Assembly (NCBI RefSeq): GCF_000383875.1
Contig: NZ_KB912916.1
Coordinates: 66,125-130,124, forward strand
DNA length: 64,000 nt
Reading direction: 5' to 3'
Source of the DNA: Caldibacillus debilis DSM 16016
Lineage (GTDB): Bacteria; Bacillota; Bacilli; Bacillales; Caldibacillaceae
Numbering within the stretch: position 1 is the first letter of the stretch; every line of letters starts with the position of its first letter. The notes below the pieces were generated by a model that was given only the letters and a program-made list of their open reading frames with translations, made no database searches and was not told the DNA's origin. This document shows positions 47,256 to 56,638 of this stretch, in pieces. The translations under genes and the position numbers were made by a program.

Positions 47256-48707
47256 TTGAAATACCGACATCCGGACGACGGATTGGCGTTGCATACCGAT
47301 TATTATCAAATCAACATGGCCCAGGCTTATTGGGAAGACAATATCCACGAAAAAAAGGCGGTATTTGAAGTATTCTTCCGCAAACTTCCCTTCGGCAACG
47401 GCTACGCCGTTTTTGCCGGATTGGAGCGGGTCGTCCAATATTTGGAAAACTTCAGGTTTACGGAAAGCGATATTGAATATTTGCGGGAACTGGGGGAATT
47501 CAGCGAGGGATTTTTAAATTATTTAAAAGGCCTCCGCTTTACCGGGACGGTCCGGTCGATGCGGGAAGGGGAGATCGTTTTTGCGGGCGAACCGATCATG
47601 CGGATCGAAGCGCCCCTCATCCAAGCCCAGATCATCGAAACCGCCATATTGAACATCATCAATTATCAAACCTTGATCGCGACGAAGGCGTCCAGGATCA
47701 AGCAGGTCATCGGCGATGAACTGGCGATGGAATTCGGAACCCGGAGGGCCCAGGAGCTGGATGCGGCGATTTGGGGGACGCGGGCGGCCTATATCGGCGG
47801 CTTTGAAGCCACATCCAACGTCCGCGCGGGGAAACTGTTCGGCATTCCCGTGGCGGGCACCCACTCCCATTCCATGGTACAAGCGTATCGGGACGAATAC
47901 GAAGCCTTCCGCAGCTACGCTTTGCGCAACAAAAACTGCGTTTTCCTTGTGGATACTTACGATACGCTGAAGTCCGGCATTCCGAACGCGATCCGGGTGG
48001 CCAAGGAATTTGGCGATAAAATCAATTTTGTCGGGATCCGGCTGGACAGCGGGGATTTGGCCTACCTGTCGAAGGAAGCCAGGAAAATGCTGGATGAAGC
48101 GGGATTCCATAAAACGAAAATTTATGCTTCCAGCGACTTGGATGAATATACGATTCTCCATTTGAAATCGCAAGGGGCGAAGATCGATGCTTGGGGTATC
48201 GGGACAAAATTGATCACCGCTTACGACCAGCCCGCCTTGGGCGCGGTATACAAAATGGCGGCCATCGAAGAGGACGGGAAATTCGTGGACACGATCAAGA
48301 TTTCCAGCAATCCGGAGAAGGTCACCACCCCGGGATTGAAAAAGGTCTACCGCATCATCAGCAAAACGACGAAAAAAGCGGTCGGGGATTACATCGCCAT
48401 GGAATGGGAGCGGCCGGAAAAGGAAAAAACCTTGAAACTGTTCCATCCGACCCACACGTATATTTGCAAGTACGTGAGCAATTTTGAAATTTACGATTTG
48501 CATCATGAGATCTTTAAAGACGGCAAGCTCGTTTATTCCCTTCCGCCCTTGAAGGAAATCCAAAATTTCGTGAAATCCAATTTGCAAATGTTCTGGGAAG
48601 AATACAAACGGTCCCTGAATCCGGAACATTATCCCGTCGATTTGAGCCAAGCCTGTTGGGATAACCGGATGAACAATATCAAAAAAATTAAACAGCAATT
48701 TTCCTGA
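47256..48707 (+). CDS. pncB: Nicotinate phosphoribosyltransferase
   Basis: A 483-residue enzyme of NAD salvage that makes nicotinate mononucleotide from nicotinate and PRPP. Typical segments are LHTDYYQINMAQAYW near the N-terminus, EVFFRKLPFGNGYAVFAGL, FGTRRAQ, the catalytic region GTHSHSMVQAY, and GIRLDSGDLAYLSK with the phosphate-binding loop. The start is a TTG at 47256 preceded by GGAGGG; an in-frame reading extends further upstream but spans the promoter. Length fits the Bacillus YueK-type enzyme. Monocistronic with a terminator. Confidence 0.95.
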   Translation: MKYRHPDDGLALHTDYYQINMAQAYWEDNIHEKKAVFEVFFRKLPFGNGYAVFAGLERVVQYLENFRFTESDIEYLRELGEFSEGFLNYLKGLRFTGTVRSMREGEIVFAGEPIMRIEAPLIQAQIIETAILNIINYQTLIATKASRIKQVIGDELAMEFGTRRAQELDAAIWGTRAAYIGGFEATSNVRAGKLFGIPVAGTHSHSMVQAYRDEYEAFRSYALRNKNCVFLVDTYDTLKSGIPNAIRVAKEFGDKINFVGIRLDSGDLAYLSKEARKMLDEAGFHKTKIYASSDLDEYTILHLKSQGAKIDAWGIGTKLITAYDQPALGAVYKMAAIEEDGKFVDTIKISSNPEKVTTPGLKKVYRIISKTTKKAVGDYIAMEWERPEKEKTLKLFHPTHTYICKYVSNFEIYDLHHEIFKDGKLVYSLPPLKEIQNFVKSNLQMFWEEYKRSLNPEHYPVDLSQACWDNRMNNIKKIKQQFS

Positions 48708-48788
48708 TCGGTCGGACGGAGCCATCTCCGCTGATGGCGGAAGGACCGTTCCTTCCGCCGGCGATCCGGCCATTAGGAATCCGAAAAG

Positions 48789-48823
48789 GAAAGGGAGGCG
48801 GCGTTAAGCCCCCTTTCTTTTTT
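48789..48823 (+). terminator. Rho-independent terminator of pncB
   Basis: GAAAGGGAGGC pairs imperfectly with GCCCCCTTTC and is followed by six T. Confidence 0.8.
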
Positions 48824-49033
48824 GCCGGTTGGCGGATGACGGACCAAAATTTTCACGGGACCCCCCTTGAAAGGAGCCCCGAGCAAAATCCCTCTCCACC
48901 CTTTAAAAAAGAGCCGGTCAAGGTTGGTGTATTTTTGCTCCCGCCGCCATTCGGACAAGACGGCGTTGGGAAGATTCGGAAAAATAAACGGAAAAGGGGC
49001 GCCAAAGAGGGCCGGGCCTCCGGCCGGCGAATT

Positions 49034-49399
49034 TCACCGTTCCGCCTGCCCTGCCTTTTTGCGCATATATTCCTGCAGATCGTCCTGGACGCTCGTTTCC
49101 GCCATCGGCACACGGCTGCGGTAAGCCGCCCGGATGATCATGTGCGATGCCACGGGGGATGTCAAAAATACAAAAAAGATGCCCAAAATGAGCCGGATGG
49201 AGAAATAGCCTTCCGAAATGAGGAAATACAGGAGCGTGCCGGTCAACGTGCAGAGTACGCCCAATGTCGCACTCTTGGACGCCGCATGGGACCGGGTGTA
49301 CACGTCCGGCAGGCGGGTGAGCCCGATGGCGCCGATGAGGCTCATCGAAACCCCGAACAAGATGAAGAGGGCGGCGATCACTTCAGCGCTTCCTCTCAA
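49034..49399 (-). CDS. mrpG: Mrp cation/proton antiporter subunit G
   Basis: A 121-residue membrane protein with three helices. GAIGLTRLPDVYTRSHAASKSATLG is the typical MnhG/PhaG motif. A TTG at 49399 after AAAGGGGTG is the preferred start and overlaps mrpF by 17 bases; a GTG at 49381 is possible. It is the last gene of the seven-gene operon. Confidence 0.92.
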   Translation of the reverse strand: MRGSAEVIAALFILFGVSMSLIGAIGLTRLPDVYTRSHAASKSATLGVLCTLTGTLLYFLISEGYFSIRLILGIFFVFLTSPVASHMIIRAAYRSRVPMAETSVQDDLQEYMRKKAGQAER

Positions 49400-49661
49400 T
49401 GACGACACCCCTTTCCACAAATCGGGCAAAGGCGATCGTCCCGATGAAAGAAAGGATGCCGACAAGCAGGATCAAATCCAAAAAGGCGTGGGTGTGCAGC
49501 AGCACGGATAGTATGGCGGACCCGGCGATGAGATTGATCCCGATGGCGTCCAGCGCCAGCACCCGGTCGGCGCCCGAAGGCCCTTTGACCGCCCGGTAAA
49601 TATTCAGCAAAATCGCGATGGACAACAGACTTAGCGCCACGATCATCAGTACTTCAAACAT
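49383..49661 (-). CDS. mrpF: Mrp cation/proton antiporter subunit F
   Basis: A 92-residue membrane protein with three helices and the family segment GPSGADRVLALDAIGINLIA. The ATG at 49661 overlaps the mrpE stop codon by one base. MrpF is needed for Na+/H+ antiport and, in B. subtilis, cholate efflux. Confidence 0.94.
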   Translation of the reverse strand: MFEVLMIVALSLLSIAILLNIYRAVKGPSGADRVLALDAIGINLIAGSAILSVLLHTHAFLDLILLVGILSFIGTIAFARFVERGVVIERKR

Positions 49662-50140
49662 TATAAACGCGTCACATCCTTTATCGCCTTTTCGAAAACT
49701 TTTTGCGAACGGAGCACCGCATCCCGCGATTCCGGGATATCCATGGCATGGATGTATAAGGCCCTGCTGTCCGGCGTGATTTCCATGACGACCGAACCCG
49801 GGGTCAGCGTGATCAGCATGGCCAAAAGGGTCACCTCGATATCGCTGTCCAAATCCGTCTCGAGGCGAAAAATCCCGGGTTTGACATTGATGTTTGGCCT
49901 TAGCACCTGCCGCATGACAAGAAAACTGGATGAGATGAGCTCGACGATGAAAATCGCGAGGAGTTTCACGGTCCTTGCGATCATGATGATGTAAAAGGGC
50001 TTTTTAAAAAACCGGCGGATGAAAAACAGGATGAAGATCCCGACCAAATAGCCGCCGAAAAAGGAAAGAAAGCTCCAAGAATCGTGCAAGAACATCCACA
50101 GGGCGGCAATCAGCAGATTGATCAATACCTGGCCCGGCAT
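49661..50140 (-). CDS. mrpE: Mrp cation/proton antiporter subunit E
   Basis: A 159-residue protein with two N-terminal helices and a soluble tail; LITLTPGSVVMEI and LYIHAMDIP are typical of MnhE. GGGGGG lies before the ATG at 50140. Cotranscribed between mrpD and mrpF. Confidence 0.94.
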   Translation of the reverse strand: MPGQVLINLLIAALWMFLHDSWSFLSFFGGYLVGIFILFFIRRFFKKPFYIIMIARTVKLLAIFIVELISSSFLVMRQVLRPNINVKPGIFRLETDLDSDIEVTLLAMLITLTPGSVVMEITPDSRALYIHAMDIPESRDAVLRSQKVFEKAIKDVTRL

Positions 50141-50186
50141 CAAGATCCCCCCTTTTTCTTATTCCTTCCTTATGGCTCGCCTCCCA

Positions 50187-51677
50187 TCAGGGGACAGGAT
50201 TTCCGGCAAACACCGCATCGATATACAAATCGGGATTCAAAAGGCCCTTGGCCGCCATTTCCGCATAGGGGAAAAACCATTCCGCCCCGGCCCCGAGGAT
50301 GACCGTAAAGGCGGCGAAGGCGACGATCGGCAGCATGAGCCCCTTCGTCGTCCCTTTTTCTTCTTCTTTGCTCAGGACGGTTTCCCCCCAGAAGGCGTTC
50401 ATAAAAATTTTCAGGACGGAATACAGGATCATCATGCTGGCGAACAGTCCGATTCCCCCGAGCCAATAGCTGCCGGATTCGAATGTTCCGGCGGTGATGT
50501 ACACTTTGCCGAGGAAGCCGCTCAAAGGCGGGATGCCGGCAAGGGCCATTGCTGCCGTGAAAAAGATCCAGCCCAAAACGGGGTGGGTGCGGATCAGGCC
50601 GCTCATGTTTTTCAGATCGGACGTCCCCGTCAAATGAATCATGGTTCCTCCGATCAGAAAGACGAGGGCTTTGCTGATCATGTCATGGATGAGGTAATAG
50701 ACGGAACCGGCAAGGCCTTCGAGGGAGAAAGCGGCCAGACCGGCCAGGATGAAGCCTGCGCCGATAATGACGTTGTAGGTCAATATTTTCTTGATGTCCC
50801 AATATCCGCTGGCGCCCAAGCCGCCCAACAGCATCGTCAGGGCGGCGAGGATGCCGATGGCCATATGGGTGATTTGCGGATGATGGACGAAGACGAGGGT
50901 AAAGATCCGGATGATGGCGTAAATGCCCACCTTCGTCAACAGGGCCGCAAAAAGAGCGGCGGCCGCTGCGGGCGGCGCGCTGTATGCGCCGGGCAGCCAG
51001 TAGAAGAGAAACAGACCGGCCTTAATGGCCAAAACCATGAGGAGCAACAGGGCGGCGGCCGTGAGAAGACCGTCCTGCCCCGCTTCCTCCACCCGCAAAG
51101 AAAGATGGGCGAGGTTCAAAGTCCCCGCCATCGAATAAAGATAGCCGATGGCGACAAGGAAGAAAGACGAGGAAATGACGTTGATGATGACGTATGTCAT
51201 CGCTTCCCGGAGCTGGATCTTCGTTCCGCCGAGGGAAACCAGCACGTACGAAGCGATCAGCAGAAGTTCAAAAAATACGTATAAATTGAACAGATCGCCG
51301 GTCAAAAACGAACCGTTCACGCCTGTGATGAGAAACAGGACCAGCGGATAAAAATAATTGCTTTCCCTTTCCCTGCCGATGGTGCGGAAGGCGAACAAAA
51401 GGCAGCCGATGGCGACTATGCTCGCCGTAAGCACGAGCAAGACGCTGAACATATCGGCGACGAGGCTGATCCCGTACGGCGCCTGCCAGCCCCCGAGCTG
51501 CAGCGTCTGGATGCCCTCGGTTTCGATCCGGCGGATCAGCGCCGCTGCGGACGCGCCCGTCAGGATGAGGGCGATGACGCTGAGGGCGCGCTGAAGGAGG
51601 ATATGCTGTTTGAACAAGATGAGCATCATCCCGGCAAATAACGGGATCAAGATCGGCATGATCAACAGATTATTCAT
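50187..51677 (-). CDS. mrpD: Mrp cation/proton antiporter subunit D
   Basis: A 496-residue membrane protein of the NuoM/NuoN-like proton-channel family with about 14 helices; LTGDLFNLYVFFELLLIASYVL holds the conserved Glu, and KAGLFLFYWLPGAYSAPP and LIHDMISKALVFL the conserved Lys and His. Three consecutive ATG codons occur; the one at 51677 is best spaced from GAGGGG. It overlaps mrpC by eight bases. Confidence 0.95.
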   Translation of the reverse strand: MNNLLIMPILIPLFAGMMLILFKQHILLQRALSVIALILTGASAAALIRRIETEGIQTLQLGGWQAPYGISLVADMFSVLLVLTASIVAIGCLLFAFRTIGRERESNYFYPLVLFLITGVNGSFLTGDLFNLYVFFELLLIASYVLVSLGGTKIQLREAMTYVIINVISSSFFLVAIGYLYSMAGTLNLAHLSLRVEEAGQDGLLTAAALLLLMVLAIKAGLFLFYWLPGAYSAPPAAAAALFAALLTKVGIYAIIRIFTLVFVHHPQITHMAIGILAALTMLLGGLGASGYWDIKKILTYNVIIGAGFILAGLAAFSLEGLAGSVYYLIHDMISKALVFLIGGTMIHLTGTSDLKNMSGLIRTHPVLGWIFFTAAMALAGIPPLSGFLGKVYITAGTFESGSYWLGGIGLFASMMILYSVLKIFMNAFWGETVLSKEEEKGTTKGLMLPIVAFAAFTVILGAGAEWFFPYAEMAAKGLLNPDLYIDAVFAGNPVP

Positions 51678-52008
51678 CATCATTACCCCTCAAGTCATCC
51701 AAAGAATCGGTTCCGTATTTTTGGTACGTGCGGTAGCTGAGCACAAGCAGGAAAGCCGTCACCGCAAAGTTGATCACGATGGCCGTCAAAATCAGGGCCT
51801 GGGGCAAGGCATCCGCAAAGGCTGCCCCGTTTTCCGAAAGGAGCGGGGGCCGGCCTTTTTTTAGCCCGCCGGTCGCCAAAATGAGGAGGTTGACGGCGTG
51901 TCCCAACAGGGAAATCCCCAAAATCACCCGGAGCATCTGCCGGGTCAAAATCAGGTAAGTGCCGACGGCAAACAAAATTCCGACAAGTACCGCAATCAAC
52001 GTTTCCAT
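51670..52008 (-). CDS. mrpC: Mrp cation/proton antiporter subunit C
   Basis: A 112-residue protein homologous to NuoK with three helices; LGISLLGHAVNLLILATGG and LPQALILTAIVINFA are the family pattern. The ATG at 52008 lies inside the end of mrpB. Confidence 0.95.
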   Translation of the reverse strand: METLIAVLVGILFAVGTYLILTRQMLRVILGISLLGHAVNLLILATGGLKKGRPPLLSENGAAFADALPQALILTAIVINFAVTAFLLVLSYRTYQKYGTDSLDDLRGNDDE

Positions 52009-52433
52009 GATTTCTGATCCTCGCTAATGCTTAAAATGATATTGACGGCGGTGCCGATGACCGCCAGCGCGACGCCCGTATCGAACAGCACGGCCGATGC
52101 CAGCTCCGTTTCGCCGAAAATCGGAAGATCGACTTTTCCGAAGGTTTGCGTCAAAAACGGTTCGCCGGAAAGCATGGCGGCAGCCCCCGTCAGGATCGAG
52201 AGGATGATGCCGAAGGCGGCGACTTTTTTGAAATCGACCGGCAAGTTTTTCCGGATCGATTCGATATCGAAAGCCAGGTATAACAGGACGATCCCGCTGG
52301 AGAAGGTCAGCCCGCCGATGAAACCGCCGCCGGGATGGTGATGCCCCGACATGAACAAATAGATGGCGAAGGTGAAAATGATGATGACGGCGATTTTAGC
52401 GGCCATATGCAAGATCACGTCATTCGGTTTCAT
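51996..52433 (-). CDS. mrpB: Mrp cation/proton antiporter subunit B
   Basis: A 145-residue protein with four helices; LFMSGHHHPGGGFIGGL is the MnhB signature. GGGAGGG is well spaced for the ATG at 52433. It overlaps the end of mrpA. Confidence 0.95.
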   Translation of the reverse strand: MKPNDVILHMAAKIAVIIIFTFAIYLFMSGHHHPGGGFIGGLTFSSGIVLLYLAFDIESIRKNLPVDFKKVAAFGIILSILTGAAAMLSGEPFLTQTFGKVDLPIFGETELASAVLFDTGVALAVIGTAVNIILSISEDQKSWKR

Positions 52434-54825
52434 CCGCATCCCTCCCTTTCATGCCGAGCCGGACGAGGGTATAGACCCCGAGGCCGGCCGCCGTCAGCAC
52501 GGAGATTTCCAGCAAGGTATCAAAACCGCGGAAATCGACGATAATGGCATTGACGATATTTTTAGCCCCGGCCAATTCATAGGAATTTTCGAAGAAGGCC
52601 GTGATCGGTTTGAACAGCTTGTGATCGAACGCCGCCAGCGTAAACAGCGTCACGACGAGGCCGACCCCGGCGGCGGTAAGGAAGTTGGTTAGCTTGAATT
52701 TCGGTTTTTCCATACGTTTTTCCAGCTGGGGCAAATGGTAAAAGCAGAGCAAAAACAGCACGGTCGTGACCGTCTCGACCACCATTTGGGTGAGCGCCAA
52801 ATCCGGCGCCCGGAAAATGACGAACAAAATGACGACCATATAGCCCGCCACGCTCAAGGCGACGATGGCCGTAATGCGGTTATTCGTCATGGCGGCGGTC
52901 AGGGCGGCCAAAATGATGGAAACCACAACCACCGCATCAAACAGGCCGATCGGGGCGTCGTTGGCCAAATCCGCGCCCAAACCGCCCGAGGCCAGCAAAA
53001 AGCCGCCGACTCCCAGGATGAAAAAGAGGAAAATGTACATCAGATAATGCCGCGCCGAACCGGTCATATAGCGATCCGTCAACGTCCGGGAAAGGGATTC
53101 ATATTGTTCCAGCATCCAGACATAGATGGCGTTCAATGTGAATTTTTGGGGATAATGGCGGTAAAGGGGCGACCATTTCTCCAACGTCCGATACAGCAAA
53201 ACGCCAGCCAAAACCACTCCCGCGGTCATGAGCAAAGGCGGAGAGAACCCGTGCCAGGCGGAAATTTCCCCGAATCTTCCGACAGATGCGGGAACGGCGG
53301 CCAATGACGCTGGCCGGAGGATCCATTCGGCCGGCACGTCGGGGAAGAAGAAGACAAGTACCGTGACAGCAGCCAGCAAAAGCGCCGGGATCAGCATCCC
53401 TGGCGGCGCTTCGTGGATTTTGCGTTTGAATGTTTCCGGGCGGTATTTTCCGGCAAACGTTTTAAAGACAAAAATCATACAATACACAAACGTGAACACG
53501 CTGGCCGCCAAAGCGAACGCGGGGAAGACCGCGCCGAAGGCGTCCAGCCCGAAATCGGCGACGGCGCTTGTTTTCAGCGTCCCTTCAAAGAACATTTCCT
53601 TGCTCAAAAATCCGCCGAACGGCGGCAGCCCCGCCATGGAGAAGGCGCCGATGAGCGCGACGGTGAAGGTGACAGGCATCACGTTCATGAGCCCGCCGAG
53701 CCTGCGAATATCGCGCGTGCCGGTTTCATGGTCGATGATGCCGACGGTCATGAACAGGCTTCCCTTAAAGACCGAGTGGTTGAACAAATGGAAGATGCCG
53801 GCGAACATGGCCACGGCAAACGCCGAGGCGAGGGCTTCATTTTCGTACAGCCAGGCGAGGGATCCGATGCCCAAAAGGCTCATGATGAGCCCCAACTGGC
53901 TTACCGTCGAATAGGCCAACAAGGCTTTCAGATCCGCCTGTTTCACCGCGGTGATGGAACCGTACAGGAGGGTGACGATCCCTGCTCCGGATACGAGCCA
54001 AAACCAAAGGGCCGTTCCTCCAAAGACGGGCGTCAGCCGGGCAACCAAATAGAGGCCGGCTTTGACCATCGTGGCCGAATGAAGATAGGCGCTGATCGGC
54101 GTCGGCGCTTCCATCGCATCGGGGAGCCAGATACTGAAGGGGAACTGGGCCGATTTGGCAAAGGCGCCGACAAGGATGAGCACCATTGCCGGAACGAACA
54201 GCGGATCGCCGCGGAGCTCACCGGCCTGGGCGATGATTTCCCGGATGCTGGCCGTCCCCGAAATCATCCCCAGGATGATGAAGCCGGCCAGCATGCTAAA
54301 GCCTCCGGAAACCGTGATCAATAAGGCTTTCAGCGCGCCGGCGCGGGAAGTCTTCCGCTCATACCAGAAGGCGATCAGCAAAAACGAAGCGATGCTCGTC
54401 AATTCCCAAAACACATACAAGACGAGAAGATGGTCGGAAAAAACGACCCCGAGCATGGCCCCCATGAACAGCAGCAAATAGATATAGAAGTTGTGCAGGG
54501 CATCGCGGGTTTTGGACATATAATAAACGGAATACAGAATGACCAATGCACCCATGCCGGTAATCAACAGGCCGAACAGCAGGCTCAGCCCGTCCACCGT
54601 TGCCGTAAGGTTCATCCCCAGGGAAGGGATCCACGGCACGGTGAAGACCGGAACGCTTCCGGAGCGGACCTCCGGGAGAAACCGGAAAAGATGGACGAAC
54701 AGGATGACCGGCGCCGCCAGGACAAACCAGCCGATATGGACGCGCGGGTTGAAAAGTTTATATAATATTGGTACAAGAAGGATGAACAAAAAGGGTATCC
54801 CCAGCAAAAACAGGAAAAAATGCAA
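52420..54825 (-). CDS. mrpA: Mrp cation/proton antiporter subunit A
   Basis: An 801-residue protein with about 20 helices: a NuoL-like N-terminal part (VVFSDHLLVLYVFWELTSIASF with the conserved Glu, HSATMVKAGLYLVARL, FHLFNHSVFKGSLFM) and a NuoJ-like C-terminal part. The start is a TTG at 54825 after GGGAGGGG, matching the family start LHFFLF..PFLF. The complete operon exchanges Na+ for H+ and supports alkali and salt tolerance. Confidence 0.96.
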   Translation of the reverse strand: MHFFLFLLGIPFLFILLVPILYKLFNPRVHIGWFVLAAPVILFVHLFRFLPEVRSGSVPVFTVPWIPSLGMNLTATVDGLSLLFGLLITGMGALVILYSVYYMSKTRDALHNFYIYLLLFMGAMLGVVFSDHLLVLYVFWELTSIASFLLIAFWYERKTSRAGALKALLITVSGGFSMLAGFIILGMISGTASIREIIAQAGELRGDPLFVPAMVLILVGAFAKSAQFPFSIWLPDAMEAPTPISAYLHSATMVKAGLYLVARLTPVFGGTALWFWLVSGAGIVTLLYGSITAVKQADLKALLAYSTVSQLGLIMSLLGIGSLAWLYENEALASAFAVAMFAGIFHLFNHSVFKGSLFMTVGIIDHETGTRDIRRLGGLMNVMPVTFTVALIGAFSMAGLPPFGGFLSKEMFFEGTLKTSAVADFGLDAFGAVFPAFALAASVFTFVYCMIFVFKTFAGKYRPETFKRKIHEAPPGMLIPALLLAAVTVLVFFFPDVPAEWILRPASLAAVPASVGRFGEISAWHGFSPPLLMTAGVVLAGVLLYRTLEKWSPLYRHYPQKFTLNAIYVWMLEQYESLSRTLTDRYMTGSARHYLMYIFLFFILGVGGFLLASGGLGADLANDAPIGLFDAVVVVSIILAALTAAMTNNRITAIVALSVAGYMVVILFVIFRAPDLALTQMVVETVTTVLFLLCFYHLPQLEKRMEKPKFKLTNFLTAAGVGLVVTLFTLAAFDHKLFKPITAFFENSYELAGAKNIVNAIIVDFRGFDTLLEISVLTAAGLGVYTLVRLGMKGRDADETE

Positions 54826-55178
54826 CAGCGACCCCTCCCGATGAATTTGAATCACGTTCCGGGGTATCCCGGGTTCGCATCATTCTGAAATTTTCTGAAA
54901 GCCAAACGGCGGCAGACCCGGCATGGAAAGACGCCGTGACCGCGCCGGAGAAGGTGAAGGGCTGCGCGCCCATGAGCCTTCCGGGCCTGCGGTTTTGGCG
55001 GGTACCGGTTTCACGGCCGACCATGCCGATTTCTTTTTTCCCATTTACCCTTGCCCCCTTGTCCGGCGGGGCGCACGGAAAGCCGTCCTTCCGGAAGATC
55101 CGGCCATCCGGTTTTGGCCGGCAAAGCAGGGGAATGTATGCAGAATGTGAACCATAGAAATACTTTATGTAAAATCTG
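54826..55178. other. Intergenic stretch upstream of mrpA and the KdpD-like gene
   Basis: Divergent upstream region, G+C-rich on the left and A+T-rich on the right. The promoter of mrp must lie here; I could not fix it. No gene is supported. Confidence 0.4.
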
Positions 55179-55207
55179 TTGACTGTATGTAAAGCATGGG
55201 CTATAGT
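55179..55207 (+). promoter_or_regulatory. Sigma-A promoter of the KdpD-like gene
   Basis: TTGACT (55179-55184) and TATAGT (55202-55207) are 17 bp apart. TATGTAAA occurs twice, at about 55167 and 55187, once on each side of the -35 box. Confidence 0.75.
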
Positions 55208-55268
55208 CATACATAGTTCGAAGAAGGGTATCATTTCGCTTGAAAATCGTCTTGGGGTGAAAATTTTC

Positions 55269-55961
55269 ATGAATGAGAAAATCAGCCGGATGGATGAATG
55301 CATACTGGTATGTGTTTCTTATGGTCCGAACGGCGAACGACTGATTCGCCGCGGCTGCAAAATCGCCGATATGCTCAATTGCCCGCTGTACATTTTGACG
55401 GTGGATGCGAAACCGTTCGATGAAATGGACGCGGAAAAAACCTACTATATTGAAAAGTGGAAAAAACTTGCGGATTCATTGCATTCCGCCGAGTTCATCC
55501 TGAGGGATAACGAGAAAAGACCGGTGGCAAAAGTGATCGCGGAAGTGGCGCGCGAAAAGCATGTCACCCAGATCATCATCGGGCAGACGGCTCAAAGCCG
55601 CTGGGAACAAATCACGAAAGGTTCGCTAATCAACGCCCTTTTAAAAGAAATCCCCTTTGTCGATCTCCATATCATTTCCGTCGGGCGGTATATCAAGGAT
55701 GAAGAAGGGCAATACGATAAAGGGGTCCGCGCCTACCTCATCAAAGAAGGAGGGCAATACCGCCTGACCTTCAACCACACGAAAGATGTCGCCTATGAAG
55801 GCATTTTTTTCAAGGAACACGGCACGGATTTCGACAATGGGATTTTCAAGTTCATGAAGGACAAGGAAACGATCCATGTATATGTGAACGACGGGATTGT
55901 CGCCGACCTGCAGGAAGCGAAAATGAATGAGCCGATATACATCAAAGATTCCCGCGAATGA
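55269..55961 (+). CDS. KdpD-like / universal-stress-type sensor protein without kinase
   Basis: A 230-residue soluble protein. Residues 1-135 match the universal-stress fold found in KdpD (ILVCVSYGPNGERLIRRGCKIAD, YILTVDAKPF, AREKHVTQIIIGQTAQSRWEQ, ending SLINALLKEIPFVDLHIIS). The last 90 residues form an unrecognised small domain. There is no histidine kinase domain. Similar stand-alone KdpD-type proteins are thought to sense potassium. It lies next to the Mrp operon on the opposite strand, so a role in ion balance is plausible but inferred. The ATG at 55269 follows GGGGTGA. Confidence 0.78.
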   Translation: MNEKISRMDECILVCVSYGPNGERLIRRGCKIADMLNCPLYILTVDAKPFDEMDAEKTYYIEKWKKLADSLHSAEFILRDNEKRPVAKVIAEVAREKHVTQIIIGQTAQSRWEQITKGSLINALLKEIPFVDLHIISVGRYIKDEEGQYDKGVRAYLIKEGGQYRLTFNHTKDVAYEGIFFKEHGTDFDNGIFKFMKDKETIHVYVNDGIVADLQEAKMNEPIYIKDSRE

Positions 55962-55979
55962 CCTCTTCCGTCGGGGATT

Positions 55980-56077
55980 GCATCATCCCGTCGTAAATTG
56001 ACATGGAATTTGCGGCAAGTATGAGGGTCAGTAGAGATGTTGTCCGCATCATGCCCTCATAAATTGACATCCAACTT
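55980..56077. repeat. Pair of 32-bp imperfect direct repeats, 66 bp apart
   Basis: GCATCAT..CC..TC.TAAATTGACAT..AA.TT occurs at 55980-56011 and 56046-56077 with about 26 of 32 positions identical. The second copy overlaps the 3' end of the integrase gene. Most mismatches fall where they would be third codon positions of the minus-strand reading MSIY-E/D-GMM. Confidence 0.65.
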
Positions 56078-56620
56078 GACGGGTTTTTTGTCGTTTTTAT
56101 CAATGCCGATATACCGCAGCGTTTCACTCGGCGAATGGTGATTGAACAAGGCCATCAGGATCGAAATGGCGACCCCTTTACGATAGGCGTGGTAACCGAA
56201 GGTTTTCCGCAGCGTATGGGTCCCGATCCGTCCGCTGATTCCGGCTTTCCTCGCCGCATGGTTGATGATGCGGTAGGCCTGCTGCCGGGTGATCGGCCGA
56301 TTGTTTTTCCGTGATTTGAACAAGTAATCGGCGGGCTTTAAACGGCATTTGCTCAAGTATTCTTCCAGCACTTCCCGTACGCGGTCGTTCAAATAGACCG
56401 CTTTGGGGGTGCCGTTTTTTTTATCTTTCAGGTAGAGAAATTCGCGGGCCTTTTCCCCGTCCCAGACATCCCCGACGGACAGCGACAGAAGATCGCTGAT
56501 GGGGATGCCCGTGTTGATTCCGAAGGTAAAAAGCAACAAGTCCCTGAGGGATGACTCCCGCAAAATTTTTTTGATCTGATTGATTTTTTCGACATCCTTG
56601 ATTGGGTCGACGTATTCCAT
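56057..56620 (-). CDS. Small tyrosine recombinase/integrase lacking the first catalytic arginine
   Basis: A 187-residue protein comprising mainly the catalytic domain of tyrosine recombinases. The box II residues (HTLRKTFGYH), a later His (NHHSP) and the nucleophile Tyr (LRYIGID) are present. The usual box I TGLRISDLL reads TGIPISDLL, so the catalytic Arg is replaced by Pro (codon CCC where CGC is expected). The protein may be inactive or an accessory factor. TTGGAGG precedes the ATG at 56620. No excisionase or cargo genes are seen. Confidence 0.85.
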   Translation of the reverse strand: MEYVDPIKDVEKINQIKKILRESSLRDLLLFTFGINTGIPISDLLSLSVGDVWDGEKAREFLYLKDKKNGTPKAVYLNDRVREVLEEYLSKCRLKPADYLFKSRKNNRPITRQQAYRIINHAARKAGISGRIGTHTLRKTFGYHAYRKGVAISILMALFNHHSPSETLRYIGIDKNDKKPVKLDVNL

Positions 56621-56638
56621 GGAGGATGCCTCCAAACT

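Noticed and set aside
48734..49402. Plus-strand gene after pncB
   Set aside because: It runs through the pncB terminator and opposite mrpG; no family features.
50118..51284. Long plus-strand open frame rich in Gln, Asp and Gly
   Set aside because: It is antisense to mrpD and of biased composition.
55980..56077. Mini-CRISPR with 32-bp repeats and 34-bp spacer
   Set aside because: Only two copies with about six mismatches, and one overlaps a coding end; no cas genes nearby.
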